This document shows positions 1 through 7,763 of a DNA stretch of 22,646 bases, one piece after another (the stretch's first letter is position 1; each line of letters opens with the position of its first letter). A model generated the notes under the pieces. It saw only the letters and a list, made by a program, of their open reading frames with translations. It was not told where the DNA came from and did no database searches. Made by a program: the position numbers and the translations under genes. This DNA comes from DASQHM01 sp035632095 (GTDB lineage: Bacteria; Pseudomonadota; Alphaproteobacteria; Ferrovibrionales; Ferrovibrionaceae), in the NCBI GenBank assembly GCA_035632095.1, contig DASQHM010000191.1, positions 1-22,646 of the forward strand. Reading direction: 5' to 3'.

Positions 1-556
<556 letters not shown>

Positions 557-557
<1 letters not shown>

Positions 558-1381
558 CAGTCGGTCGTCCCGAGATAGGCCCGAATGACTTCCGGGTCCT
601 TCTGCACCGCCGCCGGCGTGCCGTCGGCGATCTTGCGGCCGAAATCAAGCGCGACCACCTTGTCCGAAACCCGCATCACCAGGTTCATGTGATGCTCCAC
701 CAGCAGCACCGTGAGATCGAGCCGCTGGCGGATGTCGTGGATCAAAACGCGCAGGCCGTCGACTTCCTCGTGGTTCAGCCCGCCGGCCGGCTCGTCCAGC
801 AGCAGCAATTGCGGGTCGGCGGCGAGCGCCCGGGCCAGCTCGACGCGCTTTTGCGTGCCGAACGAGAGATCCATGACCCGGCGATTGGCGACGGATTCGA
901 GATCTAGGAACGCCACGAGCTCCCGGGCCTTTTCGAGCAGGGCGCTCTCCTCGCGCTCCACCGTGGTCCAGCGCAGCATGTTTTCGACATAGGACGTGCG
1001 CGTGCGGCAATGCCCGCCGAGCATCACGTTCTGCAGCACGGTCATGGTGCGGAACAAAGCCAGATTCTGGAACGTGCGTCCGATGCCGAGCGAGGCGATG
1101 CCATGGCGCGGCGTTTCCAGGATCGAACGGCCGTTGAACAGGATTTCGCCCTTATCGAAGCTGTAAAGCCGGCTCAAGCAGTTGAAAAGCGTGGTCTTGC
1201 CGGCACCGTTCGGACCGATCAGGCCGACGATTTGCCCGCGCGCGACCTCAAACGACACGCCGTCGAGGGCGATGATGCCGCCGAAGTGCACGGACAAGTC
1301 GCGAATGCTGAGCAGCGGCCCCGCGGGCGCAGCCCTGTCTCCGGCGCGCGGTGCGCGCAGGGCGCTCGAACTCGAGCTCAT
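557..1381 (-). CDS. livG: Branched-chain amino acid-type ABC transporter ATP-binding protein LivG
   Basis: Second ATPase of the Liv importer, partner of LivF. With the ATG at 1381 the protein is 274 residues. It has Walker A GPNGAGKT (56-63), Q-loop Q105 (GRTFQN), signature LSFGTQKR (172-179), Walker B LLLLDE (192-197), switch H230 and the C-terminal IRAYLGT typical of LivG. The first 22 residues (Ser/Ala/Arg-rich) precede the normal family start near LLSIRDLSVHFGG, so the N-terminus is uncertain. An ATG at 1393 is also possible; a GGGGGAGG stretch lies just before the 1381 ATG but only 2 bases away. An upstream TTG at 1540 would add 53 unlikely residues. No liv permease gene precedes it; the next gene upstream is pncA. 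Confidence 0.9.
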
Positions 1382-1702
1382 GACCTCCCCCATTTGGCAA
1401 CCCGCCTCACCGCGATGCTCCGCTTCGGGAACAATCGTGTCCGTATTGCGCGGTCGGCAACATGCCGCTCTCTCCCTGCTGACGACATCTCCCAATCGAC
1501 TGGTCCCCGGTCTATCGCCGGGTTGAACGCCTAGGCACAAGATCAGGCGCGGACGCCCAAATTACCGCATCTTATTGCGGCCGCAAAAGTTTGCCCGTTC
1601 CCGCCAATTGGCGCAACGGAACAAATGAGCGCGGAGGATTTACGATATTTTCTGTCGCCGCGCCACCGAAATTGCCTGGACGTCCGGCCTCTGCCAACTC
1701 GC
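1382..1702. other. Non-coding stretch upstream of livG with two 12-bp palindromes
   Basis: A 321-base gap between the pncA stop and the livG start. I see no convincing coding sequence. It contains two perfect 12-bp palindromes, TTGCGGCCGCAA at 1575-1586 and CGCCAATTGGCG at 1602-1613, whose centres are 27 bp apart. They could be a regulator binding region for the livGF transcript, which must start somewhere here or upstream of pncA. No strong -35/-10 pair was found. Short palindromes of this GC-rich type can also arise by chance. Confidence 0.4.
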
Positions 1703-2335
1703 CTATGCCAAATCAGCAAATACCCCGACACCGGCCTCCGCCAGGGCGCGCCGCGCTGCGGAAAGCGATCCTTCACGATCGATGGCGCGGCAGCCGCTTT
1801 CGATCAATACCGTGTGAAAGCCCAAATGTTGGGCATCCAATGCCGAGTACAGGACGCAAAAATCCGTGGCCAGGCCGGTCAGGTATAGCCGTCTCAGGCC
1901 GCGCTCTTTCAGATAGCCGGACAGGCCGGTAGCCGTACTCCGATCGTTCTCGTAGAAGGCGGAATAGGAATCCACCTCCCGGCGAAAGCCCTTGCGCAGC
2001 ACAAGTTCCACGCGAGTGAGGTCCAGATTGCGGTGCAGCGCCGCACCCGCCGTCCCCTGGACGCAATGATCCGGCCACAAGGTCTGCGCGCCATAGGGCA
2101 TGGTTACCGTATCGAAGGGCGTTCGCCCCGGATGCGAGCTGGCGAAGGACATATGTCCCGGCGGATGCCAATCCTGGGTCACGATGATGTGTTGGAAGCG
2201 GGGCGAGAGCCGGTTGATCACCGGCACCACCGCATCCCCGCCCGCGACGGCGAGCGCGCCCCCGGGGCAAAAATCGTTCTGGACGTCGATCACCAACAAT
2301 GCGTCGTCCGGTCCGGGCTGCATCGCATCGGTCAT
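1703..2335 (-). CDS. pncA: Nicotinamidase (isochorismatase-like cysteine hydrolase)
   Basis: Hydrolyses nicotinamide to nicotinate plus ammonia in the NAD salvage (Preiss-Handler) route; cytoplasmic. The protein is 210 residues, the family's usual length. The catalytic triad is visible as D17 (VIDVQNDF), K115 (LRKGF) and C160 (ATDFCV). The metal ligands D55, H57 and H61 lie in TQDWHPPGH, and WPDHCVQGT (87-95) and the DSYSAFYEN substrate-pocket segment (122-130) are family hallmarks. The ATG at 2335 has no strong ribosome-binding site; an ATG four codons later is an alternative. It is divergent from the HMGS-like operon and about 320 bases upstream of livG on the same strand. Function is secure at family level; pyrazinamidase activity is usually shared by this enzyme. 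Confidence 0.93.
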   Translation of the reverse strand: MTDAMQPGPDDALLVIDVQNDFCPGGALAVAGGDAVVPVINRLSPRFQHIIVTQDWHPPGHMSFASSHPGRTPFDTVTMPYGAQTLWPDHCVQGTAGAALHRNLDLTRVELVLRKGFRREVDSYSAFYENDRSTATGLSGYLKERGLRRLYLTGLATDFCVLYSALDAQHLGFHTVLIESGCRAIDREGSLSAARRALAEAGVGVFADLA

Positions 2336-2525
2336 GATATTTGCGCGCTCGAATGGTGGCCCGGTGATTCTACCCCGGGCGGCTAAGCGTCGCTATCAAG
2401 GCCCGCGGGATACGCCCGGCCGCCGCGCCGCATGGGCGGCATGCGGGATGGCGCTTTCGCCCGGCGGCGCCCATGGGCTAGACTTTTCGTTTCTCGGACG
2501 GGACTTTGTGCGTGAGGGAGGAACG

Positions 2526-3989
2526 ATGGTCGGAATCACGTCTTTCGGCGGTTATATTCCGCGGCTGCGATTGAGCCGCAAGGCGATTGTCGACGCCAAT
2601 TCCTGGCAGAACTCGGCGCTGAAGGCTTACGCCAAAGCCGAGCGGGCCATCTGCAATTGGGACGAGGACAGCCTCACCATGGCCGTCGAAGCCGGGCGCG
2701 ATTGCCTGAGCGGCCAGGATCGCGCCGGCGTGAAGGCGGTGTATTTCGCGTCGACGACCTTTCCCTTCGACGACCGCTTGAATGCCGGCATCGCCGCGGA
2801 AGCGCTGAACCTTGGTTCCGACATCACGACGCTGGACGTCAGCGCATCGCTCCGCGCCGGCACGTCGGGACTTATCGCCGCCTTGAAGACCGTGCAGGCC
2901 GGCGGCGGGCCACTGCTCTATCTCGCCTCCGACAAGCGCCGCACCAAGGCGGCAAGCCAGCAGGAGCTGCTATACGGCGACGGCGCCGTGGCATTGCTGC
3001 TCGGCGACAAGGACCCGATCGCCAAGTTCGTCGCCAGCCATTCCGAGGCGATCGATTTTGTCGACCACTATCGCGGCCACGGCTCGGATTTCGACTATGC
3101 CTGGGAAGAGCGTTGGATCCGCGACGAGGGCTACGCCAAGATCGTCCCGCCGGCGCTGGCAGCACTTCTGGAAAAGGCCAAGCTCAAGCCGGGCGAGATC
3201 ACGCACTTCTGCATGCCCGTGACCTTGCGCGGCGTCGCCGTTTCGGTTGCCAAGAAACTGGGCGTCGGCGAGACGGCGGTGCGCGACAATCTCGACGGCC
3301 AATGCGGCGATACCGGAACGAGCCACCCGCTGGTCATGCTGGTGCATGCCCTGCAGGATGCGAAGCCGGGCGACAAGATTCTGATCGCTAGCTTCGGCCA
3401 GGGCTGCGACGCGATGGTGTTCGAGGCGACGGCGGCGTTGCCGAAGCTCGAACGGCGGAGCGGCATCAAGGGCGCGCTCGCGCGGCGCAAGCCCGAGACC
3501 AATTACAACAAGTACCTCTCGTTCAACAACCTGGTCACCACGGAAAAGGGCCTGCGCTCGGAAGTCGACAAGTGGACGGCGCTCTCGACGCTCTTTCGCA
3601 AGCGCGGCCTGTTGACCGGTTTGATCGGTGGCAAGTGCACCAAATGCGGCACCGTTCAGATTCCGAAATCGAACATCTGCGTCAATCCGAACTGCAACGC
3701 GATACACAGCCAGGAGGACCACCCGTTCTCGGACATTCCGGGCCGGGTCAACTCCTATACCGCGGACCTTCTCACCTTTTCGCCGGACCCGCCGGCCCAT
3801 TACGGCATGGTGCAGTTCGCCGAGGGCGGGCGCATGATGGTGGACTTCACCGACGTGGACCAGGGCGCGATCCAGGTCGGCATGCCGATGCGCATGGTGT
3901 TCCGCATCAAGGAGCACGACGCGCAGCGCAATTTCACCAAGTACTTCTGGAAGGCGGCCCCCGCCGCCCAGACCGCAAAGGAGAACTGA
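2526..3989 (+). CDS. HMG-CoA synthase/KAS III-like protein fused to a DUF35 zinc-ribbon/OB-fold domain
   Basis: The protein is 487 residues. Residues 1-310 form a thiolase-superfamily fold of the HMG-CoA synthase/KAS III type, ending in the GDTGTSHPLVML and LIASFGQGCDAMVFEA core strands. Residues 365-487 are a DUF35 unit with rubredoxin-like zinc ribbon (C371, C374, C385, C390) and OB fold. Where HMGS/KAS III enzymes carry the nucleophilic Cys (DVSAAC-type motif) this protein reads DVSASLRAGTSG (104-115), so the Cys is absent (Leu109 or Ser108). The ATG at 2526 is preceded by GGAGG at good spacing; codons upstream to 2100 in this frame are not gene-like. The thiolase gene follows after 3 bases. 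The set resembles archaeal thiolase/HMGS/DUF35 complexes and the PhlA/PhlC/PhlB acyltransferase. The reaction is unknown. A weak promoter candidate (TTTCGC 2455-2460, TAGACT 2479-2484) lies upstream. Confidence 0.85.
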   Translation: MVGITSFGGYIPRLRLSRKAIVDANSWQNSALKAYAKAERAICNWDEDSLTMAVEAGRDCLSGQDRAGVKAVYFASTTFPFDDRLNAGIAAEALNLGSDITTLDVSASLRAGTSGLIAALKTVQAGGGPLLYLASDKRRTKAASQQELLYGDGAVALLLGDKDPIAKFVASHSEAIDFVDHYRGHGSDFDYAWEERWIRDEGYAKIVPPALAALLEKAKLKPGEITHFCMPVTLRGVAVSVAKKLGVGETAVRDNLDGQCGDTGTSHPLVMLVHALQDAKPGDKILIASFGQGCDAMVFEATAALPKLERRSGIKGALARRKPETNYNKYLSFNNLVTTEKGLRSEVDKWTALSTLFRKRGLLTGLIGGKCTKCGTVQIPKSNICVNPNCNAIHSQEDHPFSDIPGRVNSYTADLLTFSPDPPAHYGMVQFAEGGRMMVDFTDVDQGAIQVGMPMRMVFRIKEHDAQRNFTKYFWKAAPAAQTAKEN

Positions 3990-3992
3990 CAC

Positions 3993-5198
3993 ATGGCGAA
4001 GGGCATCAAGGACAAGGTCGCCATCCTCGGCATGGGCTGCTCGAAGTTCGGCGAGCGCTGGGACAAGGAAGCCGACGACCTCATGGTCGAGGCCTTCGAG
4101 GAGGCGATCAAGGACGCCGGCATCGAGAAGAGCCGCATCGACGCCGCCTGGCTCGCCACCGCGATTGAAGAGGTGCATGTGGGCAAGTCGGGCGTGCCGC
4201 TCGCCATGGCGCTCCGGCTCCCCTACATCCCGGTAACCCGCGTCGAGAACTATTGCGCCTCGGGCTCGGAAGCGTTCCGCGGCGCCGTGTACGCCGTCGC
4301 CTCGGGCGCCGCCGACATCGCGCTGGCGCTCGGCGTGGAGAAGCTGAAGGACACCGGCTACGGCGGCCTGCCGCAGCGCAGCCGCGGCGTGTTGAACTCC
4401 ATGTTCTGGGCCAATGTCTCGGCGCCGGGTTCGTTCGCCCAGCTTGCCGCCGCCTATCGCGCCAAGCACGGCGTGGCGGCCGAGGACTTGAAGAAGGCCA
4501 TGGCGCACATCTCGGTGAAGAGCCACGACAACGGCTCGAAGAATCCGAAGGCGCATCTTCGCAACAAGGTCACAATGGACACGGTGCTGAACGCGCCCAT
4601 GGTGGCGGAGCCGCTCGGCTTGTTCGATTGCTGCGGCGTCAGCGACGGCGCGGCTTGCGCCATCGTCACCACGCCCGAGATCGCCCGCTCGCTCGGCAAG
4701 AAGGACCTGGTCTCGGTCAAGGCGCTGCAGCTCGCCGTCTCCAACGGCGTCGAGTCGCAATACAACTCGTGGGACGGCAGCTATTTCGCCACCACCCGCG
4801 TCGCCTCGACCCGTGCCTATCAGGAGGCCGGCATCAAGAACCCGCGCGAGGAAGTGAGCCTGATCGAGGTGCACGATTGCTTCTCGATCACCGAGCTCGT
4901 GACCATGGAGGACCTGCACATCTCGCCGGAAGGTGGCGCCATCAAGGACGTGATGGACGGCTTCTATGATTCGGACGGCAAGGTGCCGTGCCAGATCGAC
5001 GGCGGCCTGAAGTGCTTCGGCCATCCGATCGGCTCGTCAGGTCTGCGTATGATCTACGAGATGTACCTGCAGATGCTCGGCCGCGCCGGCGAGCGCCAGC
5101 GCAAGGACAATCCGCGCTTCGGGCTGACGCATAATCTGGGCGGCTTCCCGCACCAGAACGTGTGCTCGGTCTCAATCGTCGGCCGCTACGAAGGCTGA
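3993..5198 (+). CDS. SCP2-type thiolase (acetyl-CoA acetyltransferase family)
   Basis: A thiolase-fold enzyme of 401 residues. The nucleophilic Cys is C88 in VENYCASGSEA, the HDCF motif of SCP-x thiolases is at 294-297, and the catalytic His is H344 in GGLKCFGHPIGSSG, with C391 in the C-terminal strand. The active site therefore looks complete for Claisen condensation or thiolysis of an acyl-CoA. The gene begins 3 bases after the HMGS-like/DUF35 gene, with an AAAGGAG ribosome-binding site inside the end of that gene, so both are one operon and the proteins probably form one complex. DUF35 proteins commonly bind SCP2-type thiolases and shape the CoA tunnel. The natural substrate is not readable from sequence; acetoacetyl-CoA thiolase, 3-ketoacyl-CoA thiolase or a C-acyltransferase are all possible. 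Confidence 0.9.
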   Translation: MAKGIKDKVAILGMGCSKFGERWDKEADDLMVEAFEEAIKDAGIEKSRIDAAWLATAIEEVHVGKSGVPLAMALRLPYIPVTRVENYCASGSEAFRGAVYAVASGAADIALALGVEKLKDTGYGGLPQRSRGVLNSMFWANVSAPGSFAQLAAAYRAKHGVAAEDLKKAMAHISVKSHDNGSKNPKAHLRNKVTMDTVLNAPMVAEPLGLFDCCGVSDGAACAIVTTPEIARSLGKKDLVSVKALQLAVSNGVESQYNSWDGSYFATTRVASTRAYQEAGIKNPREEVSLIEVHDCFSITELVTMEDLHISPEGGAIKDVMDGFYDSDGKVPCQIDGGLKCFGHPIGSSGLRMIYEMYLQMLGRAGERQRKDNPRFGLTHNLGGFPHQNVCSVSIVGRYEG

Positions 5199-5242
5199 AA
5201 GAGGGCTGTAAGCGGCTAGCGATCGGCGGTCAGCTCAAAACC

Positions 5243-5281
5243 AAGGGCCTCATGGTTCGACATGCTCGCCATGAGGCCCTT
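5243..5281. terminator. Strong bidirectional hairpin terminator between thiolase and LLM genes
   Basis: A perfect 13-bp stem (AAGGGCCTCATGG at 5243-5255 with its complement at 5269-5281) and a 13-base loop, followed by TTCTTGTT on the + strand. On the other strand the stem is followed by a GGTTTTG stretch. It sits between the converging ends of the thiolase (+) and the flavoprotein (-), so it probably terminates both. Confidence 0.85.
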
Positions 5282-5289
5282 TTCTTGTT

Positions 5290-5318
5290 CCTCACCCTGA
5301 GCTTGTCGAAGGGTGAGG
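5290..5318. repeat. Intergenic palindrome with CCTCACCCT/AGGGTGAGG arms
   Basis: Nine-base perfect inverted arms (5290-5298 and 5310-5318) around the loop GAGCTTGTCGA. This looks like a dispersed palindromic element of the type common between genes in alphaproteobacterial genomes. The outer arms match those of the larger element at 10999-11094. It may also form a secondary hairpin just after the terminator. Copy number cannot be judged from one window. Confidence 0.6.
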
Positions 5319-5352
5319 GACACCTCATCGCTTATAGCTGATAGCCAGCCGC

Positions 5353-6531
5353 CTACTCCGCCGCCTTGCCGGCGGCCTTGGCTTTCTGCTCGGCCTCATG
5401 CTTGGCGAACATCTTCATGGCCGCCTCGCGCTGCCTGCCGCCGTATTCCTGGCCGTGCTCGGTCACGAAGTCGAACGAGCCTTTCCGGTTCGCGTTGGCC
5501 TTGGCGAAATGCGGCATGACGTAGCGGGCGAAGAGCTCATAGTGCTTTTTCGTCGCTTCCCAATCGGCCCAATTGTGGGCGAGCTGCAGAAAGGCGCCGA
5601 ATTCGCCCTGCTTGCCGTACAGCTGCTCGATCTTCGCGATGGCGTCATCGGGCGTGCCGATGACGCTGCCGCGGTCGTCGACCATGATGTCGATCAGGTC
5701 CTTGCCGCTGGTATCGCGCGGCACCAGCGGATTGATGCGGGCGAAGTAATCGGCGAATTTGGCGAGCCCGAATTTGACGTTGGCGCGGGCCTGTTCGCGC
5801 GTCTCGGCGATGTGCATGGGTCCGACCAGGCGGAGCGCCGACGGGTCCATCTTGCGGCCGTGCTCGGCGGCGGTCTCCTTGGCGATCTGCCAATTGACGC
5901 TGAGCGCATCGAAGCCGAAGGGGTTGGTCGCCGCGACGCAGAGCATGCCGACGCCGTATTTGCCGGCGACCCGGCCGCCGTGGGGCGTCACCGAGCTGGC
6001 GACGCAGACTTCCGGGCGCGGCTTCGTATAGGGCATGAGATGCACGCGCGCATTCACCAGGGTGTACCAATCGGTCTTTTCGGTGATCGTCTCGCCGGTC
6101 ATGAGGCGCAGGATGAGATCGAGCGCCTCCACCATGCGGTCGCGCTGGGTGTTCGGATCGATGCCGAGCATCATGGCGTCCGACGTCAACAGGCCCGGCC
6201 CGACGCCGAACATGGCGCGGCCCATGGTCATGTGGTCGAGCTGGATCATCCGGTTCGCCGCCATGAGCGGGTTGTGATAGGGCAGCGAGATGACGCCGGT
6301 GCCGAGCCGGATGCGCTTGGTGCGCTCCGCCGCCGCGGCGATGAACAGCTCCGGGCTCGCGATGATCTCGAATCCGGCCGAGTGATGCTCGCCGATCCAC
6401 GCTTCGTGGTATCCGAGCCGGTCCAGCCATTGCACCAGGTCCAGATCGCGGTGAATGGCTTGGGTGGGGTCCTCGTCCACGGGGTGGAACGGCGCCAGGA
6501 AAATGCCGTGACGCAGGGGAATGGCCGTCAT
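5353..6531 (-). CDS. LLM-class flavin-dependent monooxygenase, limonene 1,2-monooxygenase-like
   Basis: A bacterial-luciferase-fold (TIM barrel) monooxygenase using reduced FMN/FAD supplied by a reductase; soluble. The protein is 392 residues. The N-terminal MTAIPLRHGIFLAPFHPVDEDPTQ, the barrel motif YHEAWIGEHHSAGFEIIASPELF (about 41-63), RIRLGTGVISLPYHNPLMAANR and FGVGPGLLTSDAMMLGIDP follow the LimB-like subfamily. A charged Lys/Ala/Glu tail (last 20 or so residues) is probably disordered. The ATG at 6531 has AGGAG 8 bases upstream and a candidate promoter at 6571-6599. No partner flavin reductase is visible nearby. Substrate unknown: terpenoid, cyclic ketone or other hydrophobic compound. 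The gene is divergent from a glutathione transferase and convergent with the thiolase operon. Confidence 0.88.
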   Translation of the reverse strand: MTAIPLRHGIFLAPFHPVDEDPTQAIHRDLDLVQWLDRLGYHEAWIGEHHSAGFEIIASPELFIAAAAERTKRIRLGTGVISLPYHNPLMAANRMIQLDHMTMGRAMFGVGPGLLTSDAMMLGIDPNTQRDRMVEALDLILRLMTGETITEKTDWYTLVNARVHLMPYTKPRPEVCVASSVTPHGGRVAGKYGVGMLCVAATNPFGFDALSVNWQIAKETAAEHGRKMDPSALRLVGPMHIAETREQARANVKFGLAKFADYFARINPLVPRDTSGKDLIDIMVDDRGSVIGTPDDAIAKIEQLYGKQGEFGAFLQLAHNWADWEATKKHYELFARYVMPHFAKANANRKGSFDFVTEHGQEYGGRQREAAMKMFAKHEAEQKAKAAGKAAE

Positions 6532-6570
6532 TTATCGCGCTCCTGATCTTCTCTTTTGTTGCCGGCCGCC

Positions 6571-6599
6571 AAGATAAAGGCTCGAGCGCGCGGCGGCAA
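6571..6599 (-). promoter_or_regulatory. Candidate sigma-70 promoter for the limonene-monooxygenase-like gene
   Basis: On the minus strand, TTGCCG (6599-6594) and TATCTT (6576-6571) are separated by exactly 17 bases, each matching four of six consensus positions. Transcription would begin near 6564, giving a leader of about 33 bases with the AGGAG site. This is a sequence match only. Confidence 0.4.
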
Positions 6600-6676
6600 A
6601 TCGTTGCGGCGGGACGCACTGGCGTTCGTTGCGGTTCCGCGTCATGCTTCCAGGCCCACATTCGAGGATGGCAGCA

Positions 6677-7294
6677 ATGAGCAAACTGAAGATCTACGGC
6701 GTACCGTTCAGCCGCGCGCACCGGGCGCTTTGGATGGCCAACGAGCTCGGCCTCGAGTTCGAAAACATTCCGACGCATTTCGCCGACGGCAGCGCCAAGA
6801 CGGCCGAATATCTGGCGATCAATCCAAACGGCAAATTGCCGGCGATCGACGACAACGGCTTCAAGCTCTGGGAGTCCATGGCGATCAACTGCTACCTCGC
6901 CAAGAAACACGGCAAGGGTCTGTGGCCGAGCACGCCGGAAGGCGAAGCTCAGGTGTTGCAGTGGAGCTTCTGGGTGATGACCGAGCTCGAAAAGTCGTTG
7001 CTCGCCGCCCTGCTCAATCGCGTGGCCTATCCGGAGGCGCAACGCGACAAGAAAGCCGCCGACGAGGGTGAAAAGGCGGCCCAGGCGCCGCTTAAGGTGC
7101 TGGACCAGGCGCTCGCCAAGACCGGCTATCTGATCGGCTCGAATTTCACCGCCGCCGACCTGAACGTCGCCGCGGTGCTCTCCTGGGGCAAGATGGCGCG
7201 GATCGACCTGAAGCCCTATCCCAATGTCGCGAAATGGCTCGATGCCTGCCAGGCGCGGCCGTCATTCATCAAGTCGCAGCCGAAGCGGGGCTGA
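6677..7294 (+). CDS. Glutathione S-transferase family protein
   Basis: The protein is 205 residues with the classical two-domain GST layout. The thioredoxin-like N-domain (1-80) has KIYGVPFSRAHRALWMANELG with a Ser12 candidate catalytic residue. It also has the cis-Pro site at L54-P55 (NGKLPAI) and the glutathione gamma-glutamyl contact E66-S67. The helical C-domain contains the N-cap motif NFTAADLNVAAVLSW. The ATG at 6677 was chosen because GAGGA lies 8 bases upstream and the fold begins immediately; an in-frame ATG at 6629 is too long for the family. The gene is divergent from the LLM monooxygenase with 145 bases between, which suggests possible shared control and a role in detoxifying or opening oxidised (for example epoxide) products. 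That role is inference. Confidence 0.9.
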   Translation: MSKLKIYGVPFSRAHRALWMANELGLEFENIPTHFADGSAKTAEYLAINPNGKLPAIDDNGFKLWESMAINCYLAKKHGKGLWPSTPEGEAQVLQWSFWVMTELEKSLLAALLNRVAYPEAQRDKKAADEGEKAAQAPLKVLDQALAKTGYLIGSNFTAADLNVAAVLSWGKMARIDLKPYPNVAKWLDACQARPSFIKSQPKRG

Positions 7295-7307
7295 GACGAG
7301 TTTGCCG

Positions 7308-7335
7308 ACGGCGGGCGGTTGTTGCCGCCCGCCGT
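7308..7335. terminator. Hairpin terminator between GST and DUF35 genes
   Basis: A perfect 11-bp GC-rich stem (ACGGCGGGCGG at 7308-7318 with 7325-7335) and a 6-base TTGTTG loop. It occupies the 43-base space between the converging GST stop (7294) and the DUF35 stop (7338). There is no long T-tract, so termination may be shared or partly Rho-dependent. Confidence 0.65.
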
Positions 7336-7337
7336 TG

Positions 7338-7763
7338 TCATGTCCGGATCGGCCTGGCCGCGAACAGCGGACCGTCGTCGTAGGCGAGCGCCACCAATTC
7401 GACGCGCGCACCGATCGGCACGCCGTCGCCCGCCTCGATCAGGCGGGTGGCAATGCGCAAGCCCTCATCCAAGTCGATGATGCAAAGACGATAGGGCGCT
7501 TCGTGGGCGAAGACCGCGGGGGACGCGTGCACCACGGTCTGCGAATAGATCGTGCCGAAGGGTTTGAGGTCGATCCACACGACCTCGCGCGACCAGCAAT
7601 GCGGGCAAAACGGCTTCGGCGGAAAGCTGGCCTTGCCGCAACTCGCGCAGCGTGTCGTGCGGAATTCGCCCGCCAGCAGGCCGTCCCAAAAAGGTCGCGT
7701 CGCAACAGTGACGCGCGGCGGCAGGGGTCGTCTGCCCTCGCGCCGCAAGACCGGCAAGGTCAC
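7338..7763 (-). CDS. Stand-alone DUF35 (zinc-ribbon/OB-fold) protein
   Basis: The protein is 141 residues. An N-terminal helix region (RPFWDGLLAGEFRTTRC) leads into a rubredoxin-like zinc ribbon with C39, C42, C53 and C56. An OB fold follows (TIYSQTVVHASPAVFAHEAPYRLCIIDLDEGLRIATRLI to VELVALAYDDGPLFAARP). Proteins of this family bind acyl-CoA and partner thiolase-fold enzymes, as with ChsH2 and Ltp2 in steroid side-chain cleavage or PhlB with PhlA/PhlC. The GTG start (7763) overlaps the stop of the thiolase-like gene by four bases (GTGA), so the two are translationally coupled and very likely form a complex. It is the last gene of the long minus-strand cluster, ending at a hairpin. Confidence 0.88.
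   Translation of the reverse strand: MTLPVLRREGRRPLPPRVTVATRPFWDGLLAGEFRTTRCASCGKASFPPKPFCPHCWSREVVWIDLKPFGTIYSQTVVHASPAVFAHEAPYRLCIIDLDEGLRIATRLIEAGDGVPIGARVELVALAYDDGPLFAARPIRT

Noticed and set aside
1382..1540. Upstream TTG start for livG (327 residues)
   Set aside because: The extra 53 residues are Cys/Arg-rich and not LivG-like; ATG starts at 1381 or 1393 fit the family.
2100..2525. Extension of the HMGS-like gene to an ATG at 2100 (629 residues)
   Set aside because: It would overlap pncA on the other strand, has no family similarity and ignores the good GGAGG site before the ATG at 2526.
2970..5024. 684-codon open frame on the minus strand
   Set aside because: It lies entirely antisense to the HMGS-like and thiolase genes, has a His/Arg/Asp-rich composition typical of GC-rich shadow frames and shows no domain.
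5398..6546. 382-codon open frame on the plus strand
   Set aside because: It is the complementary shadow of the LLM gene at 5353-6531, with no recognisable domain.
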